Shown here one piece after another: positions 1 through 28,914 of a stretch of 64,000 nucleotides of DNA. This DNA is from Amoebidium appalachense. Lineage: Eukaryota; Ichthyosporea. A program made the translations under genes and the position numbers. The notes beneath the pieces were generated by a model, which worked only from the letters and a program-made list of their open reading frames with translations, was not told where the DNA came from and ran no database searches. The stretch covers positions 13,516,001 through 13,580,000 of the forward strand of contig CAVNZM010000001.1 in the NCBI GenBank assembly GCA_963693365.1, in the 5' to 3' direction. The first letter of the stretch is position 1. Each line of letters begins with the position of its first letter.

Positions 1-20
1 GGGATGGAGGTGTGTGTGTG

Positions 21-75
<55 letters not shown>

Positions 76-570
76 ACATGCGTGGTCTTGTAAATGAAGG
101 TGCGTGTGTGGTGTGCGCGAGACCGGGGAGGCAGAGGGGGGAGAGGGGGGAGGGTGAGGGGGGGGGGGGTAGGGGGGGGGGAAGGGAGTGAGTGTGTGTG
201 AGAGAGTTGAGTGGTGTGTTTGTGCCTAGAAGTGTATGTGTGCGAATGTGTCTAGTGCTTTAAGTAGAAGTATGTACGTGTGAGTGTATTTTGACATTTG
301 TCGCCTGTCCATGTGTATCTGTTAGGGGTGTGGGTTCAGATTTTAAACAATTTCCACACGTTCTGCTTTTCCTTTAATGGTGCAAAGGGGGAAGGGTGGG
401 GGGGGGGGGGGGGGGAGGGATGCCTGGGTCATGGGGTGGAAAAGTGTGGAAGAGGCAGAGAGTCATTAAAAAAATAATAATAAAAAAACACAAGCTACAG
501 CGCCTGCGGTAACCCGCAGGCAGACGACTACAACAAGATGGTGTGGTGTCGGGTGAGGGAAGGTGAGGGA

Positions 571-613
<43 letters not shown>

Positions 614-864
614 CGCATGCATGTGTGTTTATGTTCAAGTCTATGCGTGCGTGCCCGTGCCTGCGTGAGTGCCTGTGTCTGCGTGCATGTCTGTCTGTGT
701 GCATGTCTGTCTGTGTGCATCTTGCGCACCAGTGTGCGTGTATGTGTGTGCGCACACACACACGTCCTTCGCGCTTTTTCTTCTTTTTTTCCCCTTGTTC
801 TTTTGTTTTTTTGGGGGGCGGGGAGTGGGGGGGAGGCGGTTAGGAATATTGCATTCACACCCAC
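1..864 (-). other. Calcineurin A intron continuing off the left edge
   Basis: The stretch after the exon 5 donor (864/863) holds (GT)n tracts at 18-72 and 573-604, poly-G runs near 160-180 and 395-415, and alternating GC near 605-616. No convincing calcineurin exon is visible. A short palindrome (CCTGCGGGTTACCGCAGG on the minus strand, near 502-519) encodes AGYR in one frame, like the next expected residues, but no splice site supports it. Confidence 0.6.
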
Positions 865-7081
<6,217 letters not shown>

Positions 7082-8128
7082 GTTTTCCTGAGTTATTTAA
7101 ACAAGTTATGATATGATGACTGAGGGCCCAAGGGAGGGCAAAAAAAATATGACTCAGTGCAATTCCGTATAAAAGAGTGTTTGGAGTTCAAAGGCACAAT
7201 GAAGAACACGATACATGCCATAGGTATATGGGTTGCGTGGTGTCACTGGGGAGCGGCGTGAGGGGAAGTGCGGAGAAACATAGAGCAACAGCCAAAGTGA
7301 TGACGATGGAACCAAAGCCAACTCCATGGCAACCAAAAATTAACAGTATAAACCGTAAGCAAATGTAGCCAGATGTATATGAGGCTATCACCACAAAAGC
7401 CAGATTGATTGGTGCATGCGTCTAGTCTCTCGATTCTTACTATCAACTTGGGGGTATCAACCGTGTGAAACCAAAGGAACTGAACTATTCTTGGGCGAAT
7501 ATAGATTAAAATTGTCCACCTACAGGTAAGCAGAGCCAGAAGTGCCACAGCCATACAGCACTACAGCCCAAAGCAGAAAAACCCACATAAACCATTGTAA
7601 CATAAAAGGCCATCACGGTTTTGTGACAGCAGGTTGTCAAGAAAAACTAGAGAGGAGGGGGCGGAAGGGAGGGAGAGGAAAACAAGTAAACAAAGGGTAC
7701 AGTAGTCTTGCGAGTGTATTGGCCGTGCATGATAGTAAAGTTAAAAATACCTATTCAGTAGAGCTGACTTGTAAAATTCGCTATCCTATCTCCACTAATC
7801 TTGTCGATTGTAGAAATCCCTGTCCACATCAGTTGGTGCCGGCACAAACTTTCACAGAAACAAAAAAACAAGTTGACGTTTTGGCAAACTTGAAGACGTC
7901 AAGTACTTTACAAACGTCGATTTTTATTGACCGAATATTTTGGTGCAAATCAGGCTTTATTTGGCCTACATCATAGGAAAATGGTACTAAGTATAGAAAC
8001 CAGAGGGCCAACGCTAATCGTCAGGCCGCCAATCGAAGTGCCCCTAGCCCTGGAATCTTAATTTCCTGAATTCATGGAATGTTGTCGATGCATATGTTTG
8101 TGTCGATCGATATCGGACATGCAGATGG
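7082..8128. other. Intergenic stretch upstream of calcineurin A
   Basis: No coding region or known repeat is seen. It should contain the calcineurin promoter and 5' UTR, but I see no clear TATA element. Base composition is near-balanced and free of long homopolymers, unlike its surroundings. Confidence 0.5.
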
Positions 8129-8495
8129 TCGAGGCAAAGAGAGACCAGTCTCCGAATGGGGGCTTTTTGCTCGGAATATCCCCACAGCGGTATATCATGA
8201 TCAAGTACATAGATGTCGGGTGATGATTGTATATCAGGGTTTACTTTCTCTACGAGGCACCATAAAAACTAAGAAATTTTTTTTTTCTTCTTTTGACTGG
8301 ATTTATTCGACGGAAAGATATGCAAATATGCACGGCATACTGAGCTAGACAATAAAAAACTTCACGAGTTATCCTGAGATACCTGAACACTGTGTGAAAA
8401 TCATGTAAATCAATTAGTTGGGTTCCCCGTTGGTTTTGTTTTTTTTTGTTTTGTTTTTTTTTCCTCGGGCTCCCCTGGGACACTCGGTATCAGCT

Positions 8496-8593
<98 letters not shown>

Positions 8594-10395
8594 TGTGTGT
8601 ATACACATGTGTGTGTGTGTGTGGTGTGTGTGCGCGCGTGCGCTAGAATTTTGTAATGAATCAGATGTGTTTCTCAAGCCAATCAGTACATCTAATAAAC
8701 AGGTCATAGTTACGTGTGTTTAGTATAAAATTAAGGATGTTGCAGTATTCAGGTAGGCTATCTTTCTGGGTGCCTGTTGTGCTCATGAATGTGTCGTACG
8801 TGTGTGTTGCGGTATCATGTGGTCTATCAAACTACATTTGGCGATACATGACTGTTTAAACTGGTGTGTGTGTGTACATGTTTGGGCATGCAAACGATGC
8901 CACCTTATAATTATTAGATCTCCACTGTATAGCACGTGTACAGTAAAGGCGTGGTAAGTGATCAATAATACCATCAGCTACAGAAAGACCAATTCTACAG
9001 GAAGGTAATATGTATTTAGGTGTTACACATTTGCGAGTGCCATATTTGGTAATATGGTTAAGGCGGTCATTATCATGATTGAAACGAGACATAAGGGCTT
9101 CGTTTTTCAAGGTGTATGCTTTCATCGGGTCTAGTGTCGTGTGGTATCTTTTTCCATTTGTTTTATATTGTGTGATTATTTTGTGATTTGTACATGTCTA
9201 ACAAGTATAAATGGCAGTCCAAAGTCACACGCACACTTTTGCGGGGTTTATTTGTATTTGTGCATGCCCGGGGAAGAAGAAGAGAGAGAGGGAAGAAAAG
9301 AGGGGAGAGGTGGGGAGGGGACAGGTCGGATAGAGAAGAGAGGGTGGGAGGGCAAATACTTCTTTAAGCGGCTTATGTGCTTGTTGAATTTCAGCGCGAG
9401 ATGGGATACTCTCTCTAGCAGCTATTGGGACCAGACCACATATCGAGAGCGTTACAGGCCCAGGTTTACAACAGTTGTTAGATAGAAAGGAGGCAACTTC
9501 TACTTCAAGGAAATTTGCCAAGGGTTTAAGCGCTCTAGTTCTCTCTTTCTTGATGGCCAAGCGGCGAGAAGGGGTAAACCTTATTCACATGCCGGGAAGA
9601 CAAAAGTGCGAATATATGTAAGTCTATTAGAAGGATGGAGGAGTGTGTCTTTAAAAATATTAGCCGAGAAGAAAGCTAAAGTAACCGCTTGCGAGCCAGC
9701 CCTACCCTCTTTTCAACCATATAGGAAAACATAACACCGTCAGAATTAACCGGAACACCAAGATATTCGTATTCTGGAACTATAGGTACAGGTTTAGATG
9801 ATAATGTAAATGAGTGTAATTTAGTTAGCTATATTACTGGTACAAGAACACCACATTTGTCTATGTTAAGAATCATCTTAAGGTTTGCCTTGCACCACTC
9901 TGACACTATATCGAACAATCTTTGCAGGCGTCTAGGGGTACGGGCAAGGAGGGACAGATCATCAGCATAGAGAAGTGCAGGCGGAAAGTTATTAATAGGG
10001 TCATCATTTTCCGCGCCATAAATCTTGACAGCCAAATCATCTATAAATATGTTGAACAAAAAGGGGCTAAGTAATGAACCCTGCAAGAGACCTCTAGTAC
10101 GAGAAAAACCATATGAAAGGTGCCCATTAACCACAGCTCTACCATAAGTTTGAGACAAGAGTGCTTCTAGCAAAACACCAATGCAGTGTGGTACACCCCG
10201 TGCAGCAAGCTTTTCCCATAGGAGACCAGGGGAGACAGAATCGTAAGCAGTTTTCCAATCAATAAAACCAACATATCGTGCACCAACTTGCATAGAATCG
10301 TGCAGCAGTGCCATTGTTTGAACATAACATGAATCGTTTACATGCAGATATCGAAAAGCGCCTTCATATGAAAAAACATGGGTAATGATGCATCA
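8129..10395 (-). mobile_element. LINE (non-LTR retrotransposon), degenerate 5'-truncated copy 1
   Basis: The minus strand carries a reverse transcriptase remnant (about 9829-10395), then a post-RT C-terminal region broken by frameshifts and stops (8640-9700), a (CA)n tract (8497-8590 as GT on plus), a T-rich/A-rich stretch (8430-8463) and a 3' flank down to about 8129. Copy 2 at 24,589-25,949 matches this from the post-RT region to the 3' end, so the homologous limits are real. Copy 1 carries about 190 bp absent from copy 2 (roughly 8235-8405). The 5' end is truncated near 10,395; no target duplication was found. Confidence 0.85.
9829..10395 (-). pseudogene. LINE reverse transcriptase fragment
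   Basis: The longest open stretch is 9829-10314, and the same frame stays open upstream to about 10,395. RT motifs in order: FIDWKTAYDSVS (first catalytic Asp region), GLLQGSLLSPFLFNIF, and YADDLSLLA, the catalytic box typical of LINE RTs. The upstream endonuclease half is missing. It belongs to the degenerate LINE copy 1 and is not expected to be functional. Confidence 0.88.
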
Positions 10396-11044
10396 ATCTT
10401 GTACTGATATGGGAATTCGAATACGCCCCTTGCATGTACGTGTGAGCTGTTGACACCTGCCGTGGCAATGTGTTTATCATTGATACACTTGTGCATGTGC
10501 ATATGCAACCCGGCCATCCTTGCATCAAACCATCAGGGCATCATGATTTTCGAGAAGTGCCCATGGCCGAATATCAATCTGCCATTTACCACCCAGAATG
10601 TATCCCTAGCCAATCTCGAACGCCAGGGGCGGGAATACATACGTGTGCGTATGTGTGTGTGTGTGTTGGTGGTGGCTGGTGGCCAGAGTGGGGGGAGGGA
10701 CTATCGTCATCATCTTACACCTCTGAACCAGCACACCTGGTTTCGATCTCTCAAGTTGGCGACTAGCACTGCTCAACTGCAGCTTCCGCCTTCAACTTTA
10801 ATAATCGTAATATTCACACGTTGGCAAAAAATATTGGAAAACCCACTCATGTGCAATCCAGGGGTCGGATATACCATTTCTATTGGAAGCAAGTACTGAC
10901 AACGGGCGCAACTGCAAAATTTTCAAATAACACTCCCTAAAAGCTTCATAATGATTATATTAGATATCGGAGCATCAAGTCTTCTGACACCCCAGTTGTT
11001 TTGAAAGAACGTTGACTATCAAAACCTTATTTTGCTGAACAACT
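10396..11044. other. Intergenic stretch, no feature seen
   Basis: It lies between the truncated LINE end and the stop codon of the BAR-like gene. It contains a short (GT)n near 10,650 but no supported gene; it may include the 3' UTR of the minus-strand gene. Confidence 0.5.
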
Positions 11045-21462
<10,418 letters not shown>

Positions 21463-23541
21463 TTAAACCCTTTTCTCGCACGGGAGCACCAAATCCTCAA
21501 TAGCCATCATCCGCTTCATTTCGTCCGGCAGGGGGCTATACCGGGTAAACACCTCGCACTCCAACGCCGCCGCCGCCGCCAACACAGCATTAACCTCGTG
21601 GTCGGAGTTAACCGCCTTGATGCCCCCGTAAGGTACAGACCGCACCACCGCGGCATAGATGATGTTTGCGGTGTTAGCCACCTTCTCGATTTCCTTCGTC
21701 TCAACCAGTTTCGCCTCCGCGGCCGCATGCTCCCTCGTGTTTACGTTATTCCTCATCATCTCTTCAATTTCTCTTCTCACTTTCGCAGCCGCCGATGCGG
21801 GGGTGGTCCCCTTGTCGAACCATTGCACCTTGTTTGGGCACTTGTCCAACACGGCCCACGTACCGATGGTATCCATTCTATCCGTCGAGTAGGTGTACCC
21901 CAAATCGTCAATGTTATTCACCGTACGGGGCGTGGAGTCGTCCGTGAAGAGGAGGAGGGGGTCGTCGAAGCCGTGGGGGATATTTGCGAAATTCTCGCTG
22001 TAAACGGTGTCCGGAATTGGCTGGCCCTTCAGCAGGGGACGGTTGGTGTTGTGGCACTCTTGCCACGTGGCCCAAACCTTGTCGACGAACGTGTGGTGGA
22101 GGAAGAAAATGGGGTCGTTGGGAGAGAAGGCGACCTGGTTCATCGTTCCGCCGATCTGTATGTGGATCTGTGCGTGAAGACCCTTGTGCAAGTCGCTAAA
22201 CTCCTTGAACTTCGCCGTGTTTACGACGGTGTTTGCGACCTCGAGTGGGCCGGGCGGACGCCAGCCGTACTTCTTGTTAAACGGCCTGCGGACACACTCA
22301 CTCCCGGTATTGTAGCGGATATTTCCGAGGAATTCATCCATGATGCAAGAATCACCGACACCTCCGAGCTCCTCCAGAACGGAGATGCTTGGGATAACAT
22401 CGGGATCCTCCTTCACATCCATCGTCCAATCCCAGTAGGGGATGGTGATGCATGAGTACTTCCCGCCCAGAGACCGGAGCTGGTTTTCAAATTCAATGAG
22501 GAATCGGCGGTGCCACGCAAGGAACGCGTTGCTCTGGTGGCCGTACGGGTCGATGACGCGCTGTTCGTGCAGAGGAATAACACTGCGGTATGTACCATTC
22601 TTCACCAACTCCCGAAGCGCGTCAACATAGTTTTTTTTTTGAGCAGATGAGAGCTCGCGCCATTCCCTACGTACGCGGCGGCCGTCGGGTGTGACCAGCC
22701 CGTTGCAGAGCGTGTTGCTGGCGATCGAAACGGAGGGGGATGCGGAGGGTGATGGTGGTGATGATTGGGTGGTGGTTGTTGTAAGGATGGTCGCGGTGGT
22801 TGTAGGAATGGTCGTGGAGGTTGTAGGAAAGGTCGTGGAGGTTGTAGGGGTGGTCGTGGTGGTTTTAAGGATGGTCGTGGTGGTTGGAAGGATGGTCGTG
22901 GTGGTGATGGTGCGGTTAGGCTGGGGAACAGAACTAGATGATGAGCTCAAGGTAATGCTTGTGGTATTGAGAGAAGCAATGGACACCTCCGCTGTTTCAA
23001 CCGGAAGATTGCTGCTGCTGGATGGAGACGCAGAGGCTGGGGCGGGAAAAGCGGAAAAGCTTCTAAGGGCGCCCCTGGGGGCACACAGAACACCCTTGCC
23101 GATAAACCCATCGTTGCATGTGCAAGTGTAACTACCGTACGTGTTTTGGCACTTTGCATCTGTGGAACATCTGTTCCATTTCTGATCCGCGCATTCGTTG
23201 AGGTCGAAGCATTGGCCGTTGTATGAGCCGAAACCCGCGGGGCAGCTTGGGTCTTTGTACGCGCGGCGGCATGTTTTGCCGTCACCTGTGTATCCGGTAA
23301 GGCAACCGCAGACAAAGCTTCCGTTCGTGTTTGCGCACCCTGCGAACCGGCCGCATCTTCTACCTGTCTGTGCTTGGAGTGCACATTCGTTCACGTCGTC
23401 ACATGTGCTGATAGTGGAGTTGAAGGAATAGCCTATGGGGCATGGTTGCGCTGCTGTTGTGTTTGTTCGTTGTGCGTGTGTGTTGTGGTACGAAAGGAGC
23501 ACGCATGACGCAGCTATGAACATACAAGCACGCTTCATCAT
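21463..23541 (-). CDS. Secreted EGF-domain tyrosinase (type 3 copper protein), intronless, 692 aa
   Basis: A type 3 di-copper oxidase likely to oxidise phenols or catechols outside the cell. ATG at 23,541 opens a hydrophobic signal peptide (about residues 1-23). Two calcium-binding-type EGF domains follow (about 49-91 and 113-153; DVNEC and DLNEC starts, six Cys each), then a Thr/Ser-rich, mucin-like linker (about 180-265), then the tyrosinase domain (about 280-510). CuA ligands are H325, H335 and H344 (AFLAWHRRF). CuB ligands are H456, H460 and H483 (DPIFFLHHTFVD). All six are present, so it should bind copper. The helical C-terminal tail has no membrane anchor. The lack of introns contrasts with every other host gene here. 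The EGF plus tyrosinase order is unusual; the precise substrate is unknown. Confidence 0.93.
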   Translation of the reverse strand: MMKRACMFIAASCVLLSYHNTHAQRTNTTAAQPCPIGYSFNSTISTCDDVNECALQAQTGRRCGRFAGCANTNGSFVCGCLTGYTGDGKTCRRAYKDPSCPAGFGSYNGQCFDLNECADQKWNRCSTDAKCQNTYGSYTCTCNDGFIGKGVLCAPRGALRSFSAFPAPASASPSSSSNLPVETAEVSIASLNTTSITLSSSSSSVPQPNRTITTTTILPTTTTILKTTTTTPTTSTTFPTTSTTIPTTTATILTTTTTQSSPPSPSASPSVSIASNTLCNGLVTPDGRRVRREWRELSSAQKKNYVDALRELVKNGTYRSVIPLHEQRVIDPYGHQSNAFLAWHRRFLIEFENQLRSLGGKYSCITIPYWDWTMDVKEDPDVIPSISVLEELGGVGDSCIMDEFLGNIRYNTGSECVRRPFNKKYGWRPPGPLEVANTVVNTAKFKEFSDLHKGLHAQIHIQIGGTMNQVAFSPNDPIFFLHHTFVDKVWATWQECHNTNRPLLKGQPIPDTVYSENFANIPHGFDDPLLLFTDDSTPRTVNNIDDLGYTYSTDRMDTIGTWAVLDKCPNKVQWFDKGTTPASAAAKVRREIEEMMRNNVNTREHAAAEAKLVETKEIEKVANTANIIYAAVVRSVPYGGIKAVNSDHEVNAVLAAAAALECEVFTRYSPLPDEMKRMMAIEDLVLPCEKRV

Positions 23542-23757
23542 AAATGCTGGAGTTTGTGTAATACGTGCGCTTGTGCTTTCCCTAACTGCTTAGTGTGTGC
23601 GTTCTCAGAGCAGCTTTGTACGTTTACGTGCTGGTGACCGTGTATCACTACAATGTTTGAAAACCTGGTGAGCACTTGTTACTTCAACCAGCACACGTGT
23701 CTGTCGCTCGCAGCTCGAAAAATGGTGTCGTGAAAACTGAACGAGGCGTTTGCGTGT

Positions 23758-23772
23758 CCTTATTTATATACC
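23758..23772 (-). promoter_or_regulatory. Candidate TATA box of the tyrosinase gene
   Basis: The minus strand reads GGTATATAAATAAGG about 220 bp upstream of the tyrosinase ATG. Position and sequence fit a core promoter; no transcript evidence is available. Confidence 0.5.
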
Positions 23773-24503
23773 GGGAAGAATGTGCAGAAGAGCCAAGTTC
23801 ATCCAATCGCAAGGCGTTTATAGGGGTATTCCGCGTTCCAACTTCCAACGCTTTCGTCGTCCTTCCGCCAAGGAAAGACCAACCAATTAGATTCGTCGCG
23901 TTTAGACATCCAATCAAACAAAAGAATAACATTGCAAACGATTGGTTGGAGGTCTTGACAAGTAGTCACTTTGTAAATTGTAAACACTTTTTTGTTGTGC
24001 AACCGCAACAAACGATTGGTGGTTCGCACCCAAACAAACGGTATCAAGATTCTAAATTCGAACCATGCGCATGTCAAGCTGCTGTGATCACACAAAAGTT
24101 GACAAAACTTTAATAGTCGCTATACAAAGTGACGTGCTGCAAGTTAAAAAAATACCAAGGTCGACCAAGCAAGAGCTTTCACGTGCACAGCCATACAAAT
24201 ATGTCTGAAATGGGTCGTTTCGGCTACTGTTGGATGCCTTACAATCGATTTCAAAGCTTTTGGTCCGCAACCAAGAGAGAGTACAGACAAAGTGTGTCAA
24301 CTTTTGTTCACTTTGCAGCACACGCACGGCACCACCCCCGGCCGAAAGTACTATTACTAACCCCGGGAACGGTGATGAATCATATGATGCCAGCCTGAAT
24401 CCGTGCCTGGCACCCTCACCAGTGGCCACTCCGGACTCCGGAGTGCGAACCGTGGGTCGACTCCCACGGTCCCAGGGCCCCTGTGTGAGCTTTGAGTCAT
24501 CAA
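23773..24503. other. Intergenic stretch upstream of tyrosinase, no gene seen
   Basis: Mixed-composition DNA without homopolymers. ORFs up to 145 codons occur on both strands but overlap one another and resemble no family. Confidence 0.5.
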
Positions 24504-24588
24504 GGCGAGATGGCCGAGTTGGTCCAAGGCGCTAGGTTCAGGTCCTAGTCTGGTTCTCCAGGCGTGGGTTCAAATCCCACTCTCGTCA
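24504..24588 (+). tRNA. tRNA-Leu (anticodon CAG)
   Basis: 85 nt with a full cloverleaf. The acceptor stem GGCGAGA pairs with TCTCGTC (one G-U), with discriminator A at 24,588. The D arm contains GCCGAG..GGC. The anticodon stem is CTAGG/CCTAG with loop TTCAGGT and anticodon CAG at 24,539-24,541. A long class II variable arm (CTGGTTCTCCAG) is as expected for Leu. The T arm is GTGGG-TTCAAAT-CCCAC. No intron and no encoded CCA. A LINE fragment begins immediately downstream. Confidence 0.96.
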
Positions 24589-25651
24589 CTCTTTTGGCTC
24601 GTAAGCGGTTAGTGGCTCGTAAGCGGTTAGCTTTCTTCTCGGCTAATATTTTTAAAGACACACCCCTCCATCCTTCTATTAGACTTACATTTATTCGCAC
24701 TTTTGTCTTCCCGGCATGTGAATATGGTTTACCCCTTCTCGCCGCTTGGATCAAGAAAGAGAGAACTAGAGCGCTTAAACCCTTGGCAAATTTCCTTGAA
24801 GCAGAAGTTGCCTCCTTTCTATCTAACAACTGTTGTAAACCTGGGCCTGTAACGCTCTCGATATATGGTCTGGTCCCAATAGCTGCTAGAGTATCCTATC
24901 TCGCGCTGAAATTCAATAAGCACATAAGCCGCTTAAAGAAGTATTTGCCCTCCCACCCTCTCTTCTCTATCCGACCTGTCCCCTCCTCACCTCTCCCCTC
25001 TTTCCTCCCCTCTCTCTCCCCTTCTCCCCTGGGCACAAATACAAATAAACCCCGCAATAGTGTGTGTGTGACTTTGGACTGCCACTTACTTATTAAACAT
25101 GTACACAATCACAAGATAATCACGCAATATAACAAATGGAAAAAGATACCACACGACACTAGACCCGATGAAAGCATACACCTTGAAAAACTAAGCCTTA
25201 TGTCTCGTTTTATATATACTGACCGCCTCAACCATATTGCCAAATATGGCACTCGCAAGTGTATAACACCTAAATACATATTACCTTCCTGTAGAACTGG
25301 TCTTTCTCTAGCTGATGGTATTATTGATCAATTACCACGCTTTTACTGTACACGTGCTATACAGTGGAGATCTAATAAGTATAAGGTGGCATCATTTGCA
25401 TGCCCAAACAACACACACACACACCAGTTTAACCGGTCATGTATCGCCAAATGTAGTTTGATAGACCACATAATACCGCAACACACACACGTCACATTCA
25501 CAACAGACACCCAGAAAGATAGCCTACCTGTAAATTACAACATCCTTGATTTTATACTAAACACGCGTAACTACGACCTGTTTATTAGGTGTATTGATTG
25601 GCTTGAGAAACACATCACTACAAAATTATAGCGCACGCGCACACACACACA

Positions 25652-25704
<53 letters not shown>

Positions 25705-25736
25705 CCAGCTGATACCGAGTGTCCCGAGGGGAGCCC

Positions 25737-25773
<37 letters not shown>

Positions 25774-25949
25774 GGGGAACCCCAACTAATTGATTTCTCC
25801 TTGTAGTCTTTATGGTGTCTCGTAGAGAAAGTAAACCCTGATATATAGTCACCACCCGACATCTATGTACGTGATCATGATATACCGCTGAGGGGATATT
25901 CCGAGCAAAACCCCCCCCCCATACCTGAGACTGGTTCTCTTTGCCTCGA
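24589..25949 (+). mobile_element. LINE, 5'-truncated copy 2, directly 3' of the tRNA-Leu
   Basis: It matches the post-RT region and 3' flank of the minus-strand copy at 8129-10,395. An open reading frame runs through it from about 24,600 to 25,631 (stop TAG), longer than in copy 1, so this copy is younger or less decayed. The RT domain is missing. After the stop come (CA)n (25,639-25,702) and poly-A (25,741-25,771), then about 180 bp also shared with copy 1. The 5' junction holds a short direct repeat (GGCTCGTAAGCGGTTAG twice, 24,596-24,631). Confidence 0.83.
24600..25631 (+). pseudogene. LINE ORF2 C-terminal remnant (post-reverse-transcriptase region)
   Basis: About 343 codons open without a true start. 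It contains PACEYGLPLLAAW, typical of the thumb and post-RT region of LINE proteins, then a Pro/Ser-rich insert and a conserved C-terminal end shared with copy 1 (for example ITKYGTRKC-like and IQWRSNKYKVASFACP). No RNase H motif is seen. It is a 5'-truncated, non-autonomous fragment. Confidence 0.75.
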
Positions 25950-26507
25950 GTAAACAGCGTAAACCCCTGAGTCATCTAGAAATATTATTATTGCATTTTG
26001 TGTACACCCCTGCTCACCCCTAGGCCTGCACGATATTTACCACGATTATTTTGTGTGGCGCGTGAGGCAAAAACCCCTGGGCTAGCGCTAAGCAAGAGTG
26101 TGCTACTACTTCTTTACAATTGTACGTATAATGGTGGGATCGATTGATGGTGGTGTGTTGCACCAACAGCACCGGTACCCTCGCTCCTAAAAAGTGATTT
26201 TTGAATTTGAAATGGGGGGGGGGGGGGGGGGGGGGGGGGAGGTAAATATCGACGTCCCTTCTGGTGGTATCTCCCCCCCCCCCCCCCCCCCCCCCAAGGT
26301 AGCCGCAGTGGGTCCCCCCCTCCCCCCCCCCTCGGGGGGGGGGGGGGGGAGGGGCCCACCTGGCCGAGTGGGGTGGTGGGTCCCCCCCCTCCCCCACCCT
26401 TCTCCCCCTGCATGCGCGTGATCATGGTCCAATGATTAAAGGGTCTCCGAAGTTTCCACCCACCAAAGACGGTATTCGCCCGGCCTTTGGCCACTGATGC
26501 ATATCTA

Positions 26508-26550
<43 letters not shown>

Positions 26551-27151
26551 CGTTTATACTACCCCCCTCCCCGTTTCAAAATCAAGAATCCCTATTATTA
26601 TAGTAGAGGGTCAAAATATTCGGTGCACAGATCGGTGCTCTATTGCCGTTAAGTGGTGGAAGACGGTAGTTCCCAGTATGAGGGACCCCTAATTACACTG
26701 AAAGAGGCCCCTCCAGGCCAACAAAACGGAATAAAATAATAAAAATATATTGAAAAAATGTGTGGTGCCACTCGGATGTACGTACACACGGCAATGGAGG
26801 AGGGATCTAGAGATGTCGTTGAAGTTCCTGATATTTGCACGTACGCGTCGTACACATGTACATGCCAGACAGCAGACACAGCTGCAGGTATACCATACTA
26901 GGTAAATAATCATGATCATCACGTGATTGTATGTACTGTAACATCATAGCCTACAGGTACATCAAAGTGGTTCATGATCTTCGTTGCCGCTGATTTCCGG
27001 GACACGGTGGATGATTGTGTTTCCTAATAATGCAAGTGTAGTAGACGTGTTTTGTGTTGTGTGCCGCACATTATTATTGTTTCAAATTGGTGCCGCACGC
27101 ATGCACTCGTGTGTGCCACAGGGTTAAAGAGGCAGGGAGTGTGTGTGTGTG

Positions 27152-27188
<37 letters not shown>

Positions 27189-27771
27189 GGGAGGAAGGTG
27201 AGATGGGGGGAGGGGAGGGGCGGGGGAACGTGAGACGGGGGCCCCCGGGGAGGCCGAGGGGGGAGAGGGGGAAGTTCGGGAGGATTGACAAACGAGAAAA
27301 GACTTCGGAAGACTTGAAGTACTAATATGTCACGTGTATGCCCGTGCCTGCATCAGCAAATGCATGTTTGGCCGGCTCGCATTTGGCTCCCGTGTGTGCA
27401 TCATGCATGATGCATGTGTGTGTGTGTGTCACATGTGTGTATGCGCGTGCCTGCGTACACGCATGTGTGTGCGTATGCACCCGTGCGGTGTGTATGCATG
27501 TGTGTGCGAGCCACAGTGTTGTTTTCTTCTCAGACTGGCTGGCTGTTTATGTAGTGTGTGGGTTGGTGTTGGTGTGCAACTTTGATGGATATCGATGTGT
27601 TAGAGCGTTGTTTGACTGTATGATGAGCGTATCTCCATGTCCGTGTGCACAGGTGTACACCCTTGTGTACATTGTGTTTGTGTGTGTGGTTTCACGGTGT
27701 GTGTGTGCACAATGTGCATGTGGACTCGGGTGGGGGATCGGAGCATGTGCCTACGCCCGTGCCTGCACTTG

Positions 27772-27869
<98 letters not shown>

Positions 27870-27978
27870 ATGCGTGCGCTATGAGGAGACAGGGCCTCCC
27901 CTCTCCCCCCGCTTCCTCCCCCCCCCCCCCCCCCCTCTCCCCCTCCCCCCCTCCACCTCCACCACCACCACCACCACG

Positions 27979-28009
<31 letters not shown>

Positions 28010-28879
28010 TGGTGCGTGGTGGTGGTGTAGTGGTGGTGGTGGAGGGGGGGGGGGGGGAGGGGGGGGGAGGGGGAGGGAGGGGGGGGGGGGGGGGGGGATG
28101 ATCGTCACGATGTGCAAGCTGAGTTTGATCATGATCTTAAACGGCGTTAAAAGGCACCTTCAATGTTAACGGTTTGGGAATGAATTCAGGGAGCTGCTAA
28201 TCATCACAGAACTCTCGTGGCATGGTCATGGTACCTGAATGTAATTACAAGTGTGGCATCCTAGGGGGTGGGCGGGTTCTCTCTCTTACCCCCCCCCCCC
28301 CCCCTCCCCCGAGGCCTCCCCCTACCCAGGAGCCAACCGTGCAAAGGTGGGGTGTACCCTCCCCCCCCCCCCCCCCCTCCCGTCGCGTCCCTTCCCCCCC
28401 CTCCACCCTCCCCCCTCCCCCAGCCCCCTCCCCCTCCCTCCCCCCCCCCCCCAAAAAAAAAAAAAAATCTGTTGCTACTTCTTCCCCCCCCCCCCCCCCT
28501 CTGGCCCCCACACACCCACTTACAAATCAGATTTTCCTTAATGCAGAATAGGGGCACGTATAATCACATCCAGCCTGCAGCACCGTGCTCACGTGCACAC
28601 CACACACATTTTGTGCGCACGGCATGACGTGCGGCACGCTCAACCAAACCGTGGCACACACGCACAGAACGGGCACGCAAACACATATATTGTGCTGATT
28701 GGCAGCACTCATTCTGCAGGTGACAAGCTCATAGCTAAATTTAGATACAACTTGAAATCGGATTCAAACCGCAGAGATATACCTTCTCCTGTCTGATTTG
28801 GATGTGTGTGCATCATCTCCATTGTGTGCGAGCGAGTGACACGTGTGCGTGCGTGTGTTTGTGTGTGTGCATCTCTCTC

Positions 28880-28914
<35 letters not shown>

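Noticed and set aside
497-540. Possible calcineurin mini-exon encoding AGYR
   Set aside because: No acceptor and donor give the right phase after exon 5; the match is four residues within a palindrome.
21598-22455. 285-codon plus-strand ORF opposite the tyrosinase
   Set aside because: It is the antisense shadow of a clearly real gene with all copper ligands.
27338-28101. Plus-strand ORFs of 154-230 codons with many Cys and Val
   Set aside because: Driven by GTGT/GTGC-rich DNA; no conserved motif and no plausible splice context.
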